Source of the DNA: DASTEQ01 sp040905185
GTDB taxonomy: Bacteria; Chloroflexota; Limnocylindria; QHBO01
Assembly (NCBI GenBank): GCA_040905185.1
Contig: JBBDRZ010000001.1
Coordinates: 372,001 to 436,000 of the forward strand
Direction of reading: 5' to 3'
Length of the DNA stretch: 64,000 bases
Below the pieces are notes generated by a model. It saw only the letters and a list, made by a program, of their open reading frames with translations. It was not told where the DNA came from and did no database searches. The translations under genes were made by a program, and so were the position numbers. Shown here in pieces: positions 14,041 through 22,664 of the stretch (the stretch's first letter is position 1; each line of letters opens with the position of its first letter).

Positions 14041-15111
14041 TCAGGCAACTCCGGCCGCTTTTCGCGCAGGCGCCAGGAATCGCTTGCGGATCCCGAGCGA
14101 GGCATCGGTCCTGGCGATGGAGCGGGGGCCATCGGTCTCGAGCCCAGTCATGGCCCGGATCGCGTCGATCGTGTCGGGGATGACGATCGCCTCGTTCGGC
14201 ACGTGGTAGACGAGGTAGACCTCGCCGCCATCCGGCCGGACCGCGATCGCGTCCTCCCACAGGGCGACCTCCCACAGGTCGGCCCGGGGCCGGCCAAGAT
14301 CGCGCATCAGCTCGACGATGGCGTTCTGCGAGCCGAGGCCGTCGGCGGCGCGGACGAAGGCGATCCGGGCCGCCCCTTCGAGGAGCGCGTGGACCTCGTC
14401 GACGCCCGTCGGGCGGCTCGTCTCGACCATCGTGAAGTGGACGTGGCCAAGGTCGAAGGGTCCCTTGGCGGCCATCGTCACGATGTCGAGGTCCGGCAGG
14501 ATCGTCTGCAGGTCCGGGCCCTGGTGACTGGGTGTCGAGGTCTCCGGGACGACCGTGTTGAGCGGAGCATTCAGATGGCTCTCCCACGGATCGGTGCCGC
14601 GCCGGAACAGGACCGCCCGAGCGGTCCGCACCAGATCGGCCCGATGGAGGGTCCCGACGACCCGACCGAGCGCGGTCGTGTTGCAAGAGACGACGCGGAC
14701 CAGATCCCGGCCGATGGCGTCGGCGTAATTCAGCGAAGCAACGAACGAGAAACCGCTCACCGCGTGCTCCTCTCCGCCTTGGAAGATCGCCTTCCTGCCG
14801 GCCGCGACGTAGCGGTCGCGGTTCTGACTGGCGATCTTCTTCGGCGTGCAGTCGACGACGATGTCGCTCGCGGCGATCAGCTCCTCCAGCGTTCCGGCCG
14901 GCCCGAGGTTGGCATCGCGCATGGCGGCGAGGGCCTCATCGGTCGCGCCGTACAGCGGGACCTCGAGTTCGACAGCCGTCCGGACCCGGTAATCGGTGAC
15001 GACGTCGGCGACGCCGGCGAGGAGCATGTCTTCCTGGAGGCGAATGGCATCGGCTGCGCGCTTGCCGATGACGCCGTAACCGTTGACGGCAACACGGACT
15101 GAACGGGTCAT
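14041..15111 (-). CDS. Type II (archaeal-like) glyceraldehyde-3-phosphate dehydrogenase
   Basis: 356 aa. N-terminal Rossmann motif VNGYGVIGKRAADA (residues 9-22) and catalytic SCNTT with Cys143 match type II GAPDH of archaea rather than bacterial GapA (INGFGRIG; SCTTN). Also HVHFTMVE and VYHVPNEAIVIPDTIDAIR near the C-terminus, as in the archaeal family. It oxidises glyceraldehyde-3-phosphate to 1,3-bisphosphoglycerate in glycolysis/gluconeogenesis, usually with NADP or NAD. It stands alone, divergent from the CPD ATPase. Confidence 0.9.
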   Translation of the reverse strand: MTRSVRVAVNGYGVIGKRAADAIRLQEDMLLAGVADVVTDYRVRTAVELEVPLYGATDEALAAMRDANLGPAGTLEELIAASDIVVDCTPKKIASQNRDRYVAAGRKAIFQGGEEHAVSGFSFVASLNYADAIGRDLVRVVSCNTTALGRVVGTLHRADLVRTARAVLFRRGTDPWESHLNAPLNTVVPETSTPSHQGPDLQTILPDLDIVTMAAKGPFDLGHVHFTMVETSRPTGVDEVHALLEGAARIAFVRAADGLGSQNAIVELMRDLGRPRADLWEVALWEDAIAVRPDGGEVYLVYHVPNEAIVIPDTIDAIRAMTGLETDGPRSIARTDASLGIRKRFLAPARKAAGVA

Positions 15112-15232
15112 GTCGTCGGTCCTCTCGGCTCTGATCGGTTTCTCACCTTTGCCTCATCCGTCGATCAGCCTTCTGTGGCGATGATGTGGCTGGAGGACAG
15201 CGGGCCGAGTCCTCAACGCGCGCAGGCCAGTT

Positions 15233-15250
15233 TACGACGCACACGTAGTA
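15233..15250. promoter_or_regulatory. BlaI-type operator-like site upstream of the CPD ATPase
   Basis: TACGACG-CACA-CGTAGTA: the right arm is perfect and the left differs at one base from TACTACG. Arm spacing (N4) is identical to the sites at 2356, 3004 and 4409. It lies 43-60 bases upstream of the ATPase GTG start, 122 bases from the divergent GAPDH start. Confidence 0.5.
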
Positions 15251-15292
15251 GTCCCACAATCATGCCCACCCAGCGCGAACGGAGCACTGCCC

Positions 15293-17758
15293 GTGACGAG
15301 CGGAGTCTTTGAAGCCAGGGGTCTCCTGCGCGCCAGCAGCGCAGCGGGCCTCGGGGAATACCTGCGCCGGCAGGCAGGAATCGATGACGCGGAGGCGAAC
15401 CCCGTCTCCCAGACCGTGACCGTCAGCTACGACGAGGAAGCGCTGACCGCCGACGACGTCCGGGCGCTCATCGAGCGCTTCGGCTGCGGCTGTGGCGGCG
15501 AACTCGTGCCGTGCCACCTCTGCCCAGACGAGCAGCCCGCCGTCATCGGCGCCACCGTCCCGCACGGGATCCCGCATGCGCCGGAGCGCGGGCATGCAGG
15601 GCACGCCATGGCACCGCGCGCCCCGGCGATCTCGGCGGCTGCCCCGGCGATCTTGGCTGCCCCGGCGGAGCACGCTGGCCACGCCATGGCAGCGCCCGCC
15701 GCCCCCGCGCAAGGCGAGATGGCCCAGATGACCCACGCCATGGGCCACGGTCACGGGATGAGCATGGACCAGATGGTGCGCGACATGCGGAACCGCTTCA
15801 TCGTCGCGTTCGTCCTGGCGATCCCGATCTTCCTCTACTCGCCACTGGCCACCGAGGTCTTCAATATCCGCCTCGAGACCCCGTTCGGGGTCGACCCCGA
15901 CATCCTGGCCTTCCTGCTGGCCACGCCTGCGGTCGCCTGGAGCGGCAAGATGTTTTTCGTCGGCGCGTATCGGGCACTCCGCAACCGAACCCTCGACATG
16001 TCCGTCCTGGTCGCGCTGTCGGTCGGCAGCGGTTACCTGTTCAGCGTTGCCGCGACGTTTCTCTTCGGGGGCGAGGTCTTCTACGAAGCGGCTGTCGTCC
16101 TGCTGACGTTCGTGCTGTTCGGGCACTGGCTGGAGATGCGCGCCCGGGCGGGCGCGTCCGACGCCATCAAGGCCCTCCTCGACCTGACGCCGCCGATGGC
16201 GACCGTCATTCGGAACGGCGAGCCGGTCGAGGTCTCGACCGCAGAGGTCGTCCTTGACGACGTCGTCCTGATCCGACCCGGCGACAAGGTCCCGGTCGAT
16301 GGCGTCATCGTCGAAGGTTCCTCGAGCGTCGATGAATCGATGATCACCGGGGAGAGCGTGCCGGTTGACAAGGCGGTCGGCTCGGCGGTCATCGGCGCGA
16401 CGATCAACACGACCGGGACCTTCCGTTTCCGGGCCACCAAGGTCGGCGCGGACACCGCCCTGGCCCAGATCGTCAGGCTCGTCCAGCTTGCCCAGAACTC
16501 GAAAGCCCCGGCCCAGCGGCTGGCGGATCGGGCGGCCCAGTGGCTGGTGGCGGCCGCGGTCCTGTTCGGCCTCCTGACGTTCGCCGGCTGGTACTGGATC
16601 GGCGGCGCGACGTTCATCTTCGCGCTGACCCTCGCCATCACCGTCGTCATCATCGCCTGCCCGGACGCGCTGGGACTCGCCACCCCGACCGCGATCATGG
16701 TCGGCACCGGTCTGGGCGCGCTCAACGGGATCCTGTTCAAGAACGCGACCGCCCTCGAGCAGGCATCGAAGGTGGGGGCCGTGATCTTCGATAAGACAGG
16801 CACGCTCACGGTCGGGCAGCCTCGCGTCGTCGACGTCGTAGCGAGCGCAAACCCCGTCGACGAAAGCGAGCTGCTTCGGCTCGCAGCCTCGGCCGAGGGC
16901 TCCAGCGAGCATCCGCTCGCCCAGGCTGTCGTTGACGCGGCGAACGAGCGCAATCTCGCCCTGGTCGACGCTACTGGCTTCGAGGCCGTCCCGGGCCACG
17001 GGCTCGAGGCGAAGGTTGATGGCCGGTCCGTTCTCGTCGGAAACGCCAAGCTCATGCGCGATCGGGGCATTGACTTCGGCGGCCTGGGCGGCCGAGCCGA
17101 CGAGCTCGAGGGGGCTGGCCGCACGGTCGTTCGCGTCGCCGTCGACGGAGAGGCCGGCGGCCTGATCGCGATCGCCGACGCGGTCCGCCCCAGTGCGAAG
17201 GAAACGATCCAGCGCCTCCACAACCTCGGGATCCAGGTCGCGATGCTCACCGGCGACAACCGGGCGACCGCCGAGCGCATCGCCGGCGAGCTCGGTCTCG
17301 ACACGGTGTTCGCGGAGGTCCTGCCGGGCCAGAAGGCCGACAAGGTCAAGGAGCTGCAGGCGAGCGGCAAGCTGGTGGCAATGGTCGGCGACGGGATCAA
17401 CGACGCGCCGGCCCTGGCCCAGGCCGACGTCGGGATCGCCATCGGGGCCGGAACCGACGTCGCGGTCGAGACCGCGGACGTCGTCCTGATGAAGAGCGAC
17501 CCGGTCGACGTCCTGGGCGCGATCGCCCTGTCGCGGGCGACGGTCCGCAAGATGCGCCAGAACCTGTTCTGGGCGGTCGGCTACAACACGATCGCGTTCC
17601 CGATTGCCGCGGGTGTCTTCTACCCCGCGATCGGCCTCCTGCTGCGCCCCGAGATCGCTGCCCTCAGCATGGCCGGCAGCTCATTCCTGGTGGCGGTCAA
17701 CGCGCTGCTCCTCAAGCGCACCAAGCTCGAAGGGATCCGCCGCTATGGCTCGCAGTAA
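15293..17758 (+). CDS. P1B-type metal ATPase with CPD membrane motif, degenerate HMA and His-rich linker
   Basis: 821 aa. Residues 1-75 form an HMA-like fold whose metal loop is displaced (GCGCGG at 64-69, then CHLC at 74-77). Residues 90-160 are a His/Met linker (HAGHAM twice, GHGHGMSM). Then TGES at 352-355, the membrane motif CPD at 456-458 (bases TGC CCG GAC), DKTGT at 500-504, and the typical MVGDGINDAP. CPC (Cu+), CPH (CopB-like) and SPC/CPS variants are well known; CPD changes one metal ligand to a carboxylate. Likely copper or a mixed soft/hard metal; specificity cannot be read. GTG start with GGAG upstream. The next gene overlaps by 14 bases. Confidence 0.88.
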   Translation: MTSGVFEARGLLRASSAAGLGEYLRRQAGIDDAEANPVSQTVTVSYDEEALTADDVRALIERFGCGCGGELVPCHLCPDEQPAVIGATVPHGIPHAPERGHAGHAMAPRAPAISAAAPAILAAPAEHAGHAMAAPAAPAQGEMAQMTHAMGHGHGMSMDQMVRDMRNRFIVAFVLAIPIFLYSPLATEVFNIRLETPFGVDPDILAFLLATPAVAWSGKMFFVGAYRALRNRTLDMSVLVALSVGSGYLFSVAATFLFGGEVFYEAAVVLLTFVLFGHWLEMRARAGASDAIKALLDLTPPMATVIRNGEPVEVSTAEVVLDDVVLIRPGDKVPVDGVIVEGSSSVDESMITGESVPVDKAVGSAVIGATINTTGTFRFRATKVGADTALAQIVRLVQLAQNSKAPAQRLADRAAQWLVAAAVLFGLLTFAGWYWIGGATFIFALTLAITVVIIACPDALGLATPTAIMVGTGLGALNGILFKNATALEQASKVGAVIFDKTGTLTVGQPRVVDVVASANPVDESELLRLAASAEGSSEHPLAQAVVDAANERNLALVDATGFEAVPGHGLEAKVDGRSVLVGNAKLMRDRGIDFGGLGGRADELEGAGRTVVRVAVDGEAGGLIAIADAVRPSAKETIQRLHNLGIQVAMLTGDNRATAERIAGELGLDTVFAEVLPGQKADKVKELQASGKLVAMVGDGINDAPALAQADVGIAIGAGTDVAVETADVVLMKSDPVDVLGAIALSRATVRKMRQNLFWAVGYNTIAFPIAAGVFYPAIGLLLRPEIAALSMAGSSFLVAVNALLLKRTKLEGIRRYGSQ

Positions 17759-19076
17759 GCCGATCAGCGGGGCGGTCCTGGCGGGCGCCCGGCACCAGCG
17801 GCGCATGGCTCTGGCGCGGGAGCTCCTCGCCCTCATCCGCCGCGCTCTCCCGCCCGAGAGTCCGCTGGAGCTGGTCCTGGTCGACGATGCGTCCTCCACG
17901 CCGCGCTCGGCGCCAGCCCGCATCGTGGTCGGCGGACCGGACGCCCTCGCCCGCCTCATGTGGCCGCCATCAGCCGATGCGCTGGGCGAGGCATACCTGC
18001 GCGGCGACATTGACATCGATGGCGACATCTGGACCGTGATCGACGCCGGCCGGTCATTCGACCCAACCCGCCTCCGCCGCCACCTGCCTCGGCTCGCGCG
18101 CCTTGGATTCCAGCTCCGCCGCGGAGCGTCCCCCGCCCGCAGCCTGGAGCGCGTCGCCCGTCTTCACGGCCGGCGCCATTCGCGGGCTCGCGATCTGGCC
18201 GCGGTCCGCTTCCACTACGACGTCGGCAACGACTTCTACGCGTTGTGGCTCGACAAGCGCCTGGCGTACTCGTGCGCCTATTTCGAGGCGCCCGAATCGA
18301 CGCTCGACGCGGCCCAGGAGGCGAAGCTCGACCTGATCTGCCGCAAGCTGCGGCTGAAGGCGGGCATGCGGCTCCTGGACATCGGTTGCGGCTGGGGCTC
18401 GCTCGTCGCGTTCGCGGCCGAGCGCTACGGCGTCGAGGCCACCGGCATCACGCTGAGCGCTCGACAGGCCGAATGGGCCGCCGCTGAAATCCGCCGCCGC
18501 GATCTCGAAGGTCGGGCGACGGTGATGGTCCGCGACTACCGCGACCTCGATGGACTCGGCCCGTTCGACGCGATCGCGTCGGTCGGTATGTTCGAGCACG
18601 TCGGGCGCGGGCGCCTGAATGAGTATTTCGGCGGGGCCTTCGCAGCCCTTCGACCGGACGGGCTGTTTCTCAACCATGGGATCGCCACCACCGCGACCGG
18701 CCGCCGCTGGCGAGGCTGGCTCCGCTTTGATGACGGCGGGTTCATCGGTCGCTACGTCTTTCCCGATGGCGAGCTCGTCAGCGTCGAGGACAGCGCCGGC
18801 TTCGCCCGGCGGGCAGGCTTCGAGCTGCTCGACGTCCAATCGCTCCGTCCTCACTACGCGCTCACGCTGAAGGCATGGGTCGCGCGCCTCGAGGGCGCAG
18901 CCGACGACGCGCGCGCACTCGTCGGCGAAGAGGTCTACCGGACCTGGCGGCTGTACATGGCGGCGGCGCGCAGCGGCTTCGAGAGCGGCTCGCTGGACGT
19001 CGCCCAGCTGCTCCTGGCCCGGCCCGGAGCCCAGCGGCCGGCAGAGCTCCCGCTGCGACCGTGGTGGCACACGTGA
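17745..19076 (+). CDS. cfa: Cyclopropane-fatty-acyl-phospholipid synthase
   Basis: 443 aa from the ATG at 17745, inside the end of the ATPase gene. HYDVGNDFY at 157-165 and the SAM-binding LLDIGCGWG at 210-218, then SVGMFEHVG and the C-terminal RTWRLYMAAARSGFESG, are diagnostic of CFA synthases. It methylenates unsaturated acyl chains of membrane phospholipids, hardening the membrane against acid and metals. Co-transcription with a metal pump suggests a common envelope-stress response. It ends in GTGA overlap with the next gene. Confidence 0.93.
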   Translation: MARSKPISGAVLAGARHQRRMALARELLALIRRALPPESPLELVLVDDASSTPRSAPARIVVGGPDALARLMWPPSADALGEAYLRGDIDIDGDIWTVIDAGRSFDPTRLRRHLPRLARLGFQLRRGASPARSLERVARLHGRRHSRARDLAAVRFHYDVGNDFYALWLDKRLAYSCAYFEAPESTLDAAQEAKLDLICRKLRLKAGMRLLDIGCGWGSLVAFAAERYGVEATGITLSARQAEWAAAEIRRRDLEGRATVMVRDYRDLDGLGPFDAIASVGMFEHVGRGRLNEYFGGAFAALRPDGLFLNHGIATTATGRRWRGWLRFDDGGFIGRYVFPDGELVSVEDSAGFARRAGFELLDVQSLRPHYALTLKAWVARLEGAADDARALVGEEVYRTWRLYMAAARSGFESGSLDVAQLLLARPGAQRPAELPLRPWWHT

Positions 19077-19768
19077 CGGCTGGCCGCCTCTCCGCCATCT
19101 GGCTGACCGCGGCCCTCGTCGCCGCCTTCGGGTTGGCCATGGGCTACCTTGAGGCGACCGTCGTCGTCTACCTGCGCGCCGCCCTGGACATCGTACCGGG
19201 TGCCATTCCGGCGCACGATGCCGCCACCTTCGGGACGTTCGAGGCCATCGAGATCGCCCGTGAGCTGGCGACCCTGGTCATGATCGCCGCCGTTGGCTGG
19301 CTCGCGGGGCGCAGCCCTCTCGAGCGCCTCGCCTGGACAGCGGTGGTGTTCGGCACCTGGGACGTCGCCTACTACCTCGGGCTGCGGCTCACGGTTGGCT
19401 GGCCACCCTCGCTGGCGGCGTGGGACGTCCTCTTCCTGGTGCCGATGCCCTGGGTCGGCCCGGTGTGGGCGCCGATCCTCGCCAGCACCGGCCTGGTCGG
19501 GTTCGGCCTGGTTGCTGCCGACCGGTTGCGGGCGGGGCGACCGATCGCGGTGAGCCCGTGGCGGGTGCTCGGCGCGCTCGCCGGCGGAGGCCTCGTCATC
19601 GCCAGTTTCCTCGCCGATGCCGAACGCGTCCTCGCCGGCGGAGGCGGGGCCTGGAGCAGCTGGCCGCTGTTCGCTGCCGGCATGGCGCTCGCGAGCGCGG
19701 CCATCGTGACCGCGCTCGTCGGCGGATTCAGCCCCCGGAGGCGGCCGATTGTCGACCCCGGGACATGA
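19073..19768 (+). CDS. Polytopic membrane protein in ATPase-cfa operon
   Basis: 231 aa, GTG start overlapping the cfa stop (GTGA). About six TM segments; it has MGYLEATVVVYLRAAL near residue 24 and TWDVAYYLGLRL near 100, the latter with conserved-looking polar residues. This shape is common in uncharacterised Chloroflexota membrane proteins. No metal motif is visible. Translationally coupled, so functionally linked to membrane adaptation. Confidence 0.72.
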   Translation: MTAGRLSAIWLTAALVAAFGLAMGYLEATVVVYLRAALDIVPGAIPAHDAATFGTFEAIEIARELATLVMIAAVGWLAGRSPLERLAWTAVVFGTWDVAYYLGLRLTVGWPPSLAAWDVLFLVPMPWVGPVWAPILASTGLVGFGLVAADRLRAGRPIAVSPWRVLGALAGGGLVIASFLADAERVLAGGGGAWSSWPLFAAGMALASAAIVTALVGGFSPRRRPIVDPGT

Positions 19769-19800
19769 CCCATCCATCCACCTCAAGGAGGCTTGCCACG

Positions 19801-19977
19801 ATGTCCGATACCGTCAAGGATCCCGTCTGCGGCATGCAGATCCGCCCCGAGAATGCGGCCGCCAGCGAAGAGCATGAGGGCCGCACGTTCTACTTCTGCA
19901 GCCAGGCGTGCCACGACACGTTCGTGGCCGATCCGCACCGCTACGGCCATCCGGCCGAGGAGCACGGCCACCATTAG
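19801..19977 (+). CDS. YHS-domain protein
   Basis: 58 aa. DPVCGMQI at about residues 7-14 and FYFCSQACHDTFVADP form the YHS metal site (Cys10, Cys33, Cys37), ending in a His tail EEHGHH. AAGGAGG precedes the start. YHS domains are linked with copper/silver pumps, either fused or as small proteins. Last cistron of the CPD-ATPase operon, 32 bases after the membrane gene. Confidence 0.85.
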   Translation: MSDTVKDPVCGMQIRPENAAASEEHEGRTFYFCSQACHDTFVADPHRYGHPAEEHGHH

Positions 19978-20051
19978 ACCGGAGCCAAGCCGGCGATCGT
20001 GCCGGCTCGGTCCACATCACGGCCAGCGGGGCGCATCAGTCCAGTGCGTGG

Positions 20052-21065
20052 ATGAGCAGCCTGGTTGTCCGGTACATGGCCCTGGCGGCACTGATCGCGG
20101 TCCTCTGGGGCGTGTGCTTCGTGCTCATCCAGGCTTCGCTCCCCAGCCCGGCTCCCCTGCTCCAGGCAGGTATGCGGGCGCTGCTCGGCGGCACTGTCGT
20201 CGGCGCGGCGGTCCTGTTGCGCCGGACGCTCTCCCCGATCCGTACCGCCGGTCGCGACGGCGGGCGCTGCCCGGCCGCGGGCCGGAAAGGCGCGGGGCTA
20301 CCGTCCGCCGGCCTCCTCGTCCTGCTGGCGCTGGCCAATGGCACCCTGGCGTTCGGCGCCATGTATCTGGCCGCCGGCCGCGCCGAGGCAGCGGTAGCCT
20401 CGGTCCTGGCCAGCGGCCAGCCCGTGCTGCTGGCGGCCGCCGGCTGGCTGTGGTTCGGCGAGCGGGGGTCGTGGCGTAGCGTGGCGGGGCTCTCGCTCGG
20501 CCTCGGTGGGATGGTGCTCGTGGCTGGCACGGCCTCGGGCGCCGCCACGCCAGATGGCGTCGCTCTGGCGCTGCTCGCGACAATCGCGCCCACCGGCGGC
20601 ACCCTTCTGATGCGACGGCTGGCACCAAACATCGACCTGGTGGCCACCGCCGCCGCCCAATTTCTGCTCGGCGGGGCCATCCTTGTCGGTGTGAGCGCCA
20701 TTCTGGAGCCGTGGTCGAACCTGCGCTGGTCGGCAGCGATCCCCGGCCTCCTGGTGCTCGGCGTGCTCGGGACCGGGTTCGCCTACGTCGGCTGGTTCTG
20801 GCTGCTCGGCCGCCTGCCGCTGGTCATCCTGGGCGCCGCGCTGTTCCTGGTGCCGGTCACCGGCGTGGCGGTGGCCATCGGGCTGGGCGACCGCCCATCG
20901 CCGGTCGAGCTGACCGGCATGGCGGTGGCCATCGCCGGCATCGGTCTTGTGGCGGCCGACCCCGCCTTGCGGGCCGGAGCCCGCCCGCCGATCTCGGCTG
21001 CGAGCGCAGGGGTAACTCGGCCAAGTCCTCGGCGACGGTCACCGGACGAAGACCGCGTGCCGTGA
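20052..21065 (+). CDS. EamA-family (DMT superfamily) transporter
   Basis: 337 aa with ten predicted TM helices in two EamA halves: LAALIAVLWGVCFVLIQ at the start, and VLASGQPVLLAAAGWLWFGE at the end of the first half, whose GE is typical of DMT exporters; the second half repeats the plan. Exports or imports a small metabolite; substrate unknown. A long Arg/Ser tail follows residue 310. Start at 20052 excludes a hydrophilic extension that overlaps the YHS gene. Confidence 0.85.
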   Translation: MSSLVVRYMALAALIAVLWGVCFVLIQASLPSPAPLLQAGMRALLGGTVVGAAVLLRRTLSPIRTAGRDGGRCPAAGRKGAGLPSAGLLVLLALANGTLAFGAMYLAAGRAEAAVASVLASGQPVLLAAAGWLWFGERGSWRSVAGLSLGLGGMVLVAGTASGAATPDGVALALLATIAPTGGTLLMRRLAPNIDLVATAAAQFLLGGAILVGVSAILEPWSNLRWSAAIPGLLVLGVLGTGFAYVGWFWLLGRLPLVILGAALFLVPVTGVAVAIGLGDRPSPVELTGMAVAIAGIGLVAADPALRAGARPPISAASAGVTRPSPRRRSPDEDRVP

Positions 21066-21078
21066 GATCTGTCGAGCG

Positions 21079-21852
21079 ATGAGCGATCTGTCCGGTAGTA
21101 CCTCGCACGCACCCATTCGGTTGCGCACGCGCTGGGACGACTGCGATCGTAACGGGCATGTAAACAATGCGGTGTTCGCCGCCCTGATCCGCGCCGCGCA
21201 CCAGCGGGCGGAGTTGCCGGCGGGCCGCCTCCGCGCGCTCACGATCAATTACCGCGAACCGGTCGGCCCGGACACCGAGCTCGAGGTGGACGTCACTCCG
21301 CCCGAGGAGGTCACGTCCCACCGACGGATCGCCTACGTCTTCCGCGTGAACGGTCGCCGGGTGGCTGACGCGGAAACCGTCTGGCACGTCTCCGGCCCCG
21401 ACTTCGATGTGCCGTTGTCACGCAGCTCGAGCGATGCAGGCGGCCGACCGTTCGGATTCGCCCACGTCGTCCGCAGCTACGAGGTCGGTCCCGACGGGGC
21501 TGTGGGCCCGCAGGCGATACTCCAGTGGCTGGAGCATGCCGTCTTCCGCGCGGCTGCACGATCCGGGTGGCCCGCGACACGGATGTCGGCTGTCGGCTTC
21601 CTTTCCCTGGTCATCGGGCACGAGCTCGTCCTCGGTCGCCCTGCTGCGGAGGGGGATGAGGTCGATATCACGAGCCGCCCGGTCGAGGTTCGGCGCGTGT
21701 CGGGTGCGTGGCACCACGAAGTGCGGAAGAGGGACGGTGCACTCGTCGCCGCTGACCGGGCACGCGGCGCCTTCCTCGATCTCCACGGCCGGATCCACCC
21801 GGCGCCACCCGAACTGCTCAGGGATCTGTTGCGCGGCGAACCCTCCGGCTGA
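21079..21852 (+). CDS. Double hot-dog acyl-thioesterase-like protein
   Basis: 257 aa. Two 4HBT-like halves: TRWDDCDRNGHVNNAVF (residues 18-34) is the thioesterase signature (D-x-N-G-H-V-N), and the second half has FAHVVRSYEVGPDGAVGPQAILQWLEHA. It is similar in layout to FatA-type acyl-ACP thioesterases or YbgC-type acyl-CoA thioesterases. Hydrolyses acyl thioesters in lipid metabolism; the exact substrate is not readable. It starts 13 bases after the transporter. Confidence 0.8.
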   Translation: MSDLSGSTSHAPIRLRTRWDDCDRNGHVNNAVFAALIRAAHQRAELPAGRLRALTINYREPVGPDTELEVDVTPPEEVTSHRRIAYVFRVNGRRVADAETVWHVSGPDFDVPLSRSSSDAGGRPFGFAHVVRSYEVGPDGAVGPQAILQWLEHAVFRAAARSGWPATRMSAVGFLSLVIGHELVLGRPAAEGDEVDITSRPVEVRRVSGAWHHEVRKRDGALVAADRARGAFLDLHGRIHPAPPELLRDLLRGEPSG

Positions 21853-21923
21853 TTGGCGACAGGCGCGCACGCGTTTTCTGGCCACCACGAAGCCCCACCC
21901 GAAGGTGACTTGTTGCCGGCGTG

Positions 21924-22592
21924 TCAAGCAGCAGAGCCAGGCGCTCCTGCGTTCGCGCGGGGCCATCGGAGGCGTGGAATGAACCGGGGCGTCGTGGCGG
22001 CGTACGCGTCGTACGGAGCGCCGTGCTGGGCACGCACCTCGCGCTCCTCGGCGACCGCGACTCGCGCGTAGGCGATGGCGAGGATCGGGAACATGAGGAG
22101 CGTCAACAGCGTGGGCCACTGAAGCAGGAAGCCGGCCATGATCAGCAGGAAGCCAAGGTACTGGGGGTGGCGAACCCGGCCGTAGGGTCCGGTCGTGGCC
22201 AGACGCGCCTCGCGCTGTGCAGCCCAGAGCACAGGCCATGCCTTGGCCAGGAGGACGATGCCGACGCCCATCACGACGTAGCTGGCCAGGTGGAACGGAC
22301 TCAGGTGCGGGTCGCCCTGCCAACCGATCAGGTCGTTGAGCAGATGGCCGCCGGCGTGCGTCGGGACCAAGGCCGGGAAGCTCGTCCCGAGCCAGCCGGA
22401 CAACGCGTATATCGTGATCGGGAAGCCGTACATCTCGGCGAAGAGCGCGACGATGAAGGCCGAATAGGCGCCCATCACGCGCCAGTCCCGTCCGGTCCGT
22501 GGGTGGAAGAAGCTGGCGGCGAACACGATGAAGATCGCCGAGTTGATGGCGACCAGAATCCACAGCCCGTCGCCGAAATCATCACCGCCCAT
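21924..22592 (-). CDS. Isoprenylcysteine/phospholipid methyltransferase-like membrane protein (ICMT/PEMT family)
   Basis: 222 aa, about five TM segments. C-terminal signature TGPYGRVRHPQYLGFLLI followed by EEREVRAQHG is the SAM-binding RHPxY and EE motif of ICMT/PEMT-type methyltransferases. In bacteria these often sit in metal operons and methylate lipids, or remain uncharacterised. It follows the USP gene by 72 bases on the same strand, so it may end the HMA-FtsX-ABC operon. Confidence 0.85.
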   Translation of the reverse strand: MGGDDFGDGLWILVAINSAIFIVFAASFFHPRTGRDWRVMGAYSAFIVALFAEMYGFPITIYALSGWLGTSFPALVPTHAGGHLLNDLIGWQGDPHLSPFHLASYVVMGVGIVLLAKAWPVLWAAQREARLATTGPYGRVRHPQYLGFLLIMAGFLLQWPTLLTLLMFPILAIAYARVAVAEEREVRAQHGAPYDAYAATTPRFIPRLRWPRANAGAPGSAA

Positions 22593-22664
22593 GAATCGCG
22601 GTCTCGTCCGTTGAAGGCGGGGCGGAAGGGCCCGGCCGTATTCCTCTTTTCGCGCAGGAGTACG

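Noticed and set aside
15142..15157. CTCAC-N6-CTCAT upstream of the CPD ATPase as a sixth site of the CTCAG series.
   Set aside because: The spacing is 11, but both copies differ from CTCAG at the last base and the distance to the gene is about 140; too weak.
15260..17550. Long antisense open frames (653 and 489 codons) across the CPD ATPase.
   Set aside because: They are typical open shadows of high-GC genes; the plus frame has all ATPase motifs and coupling with neighbours.
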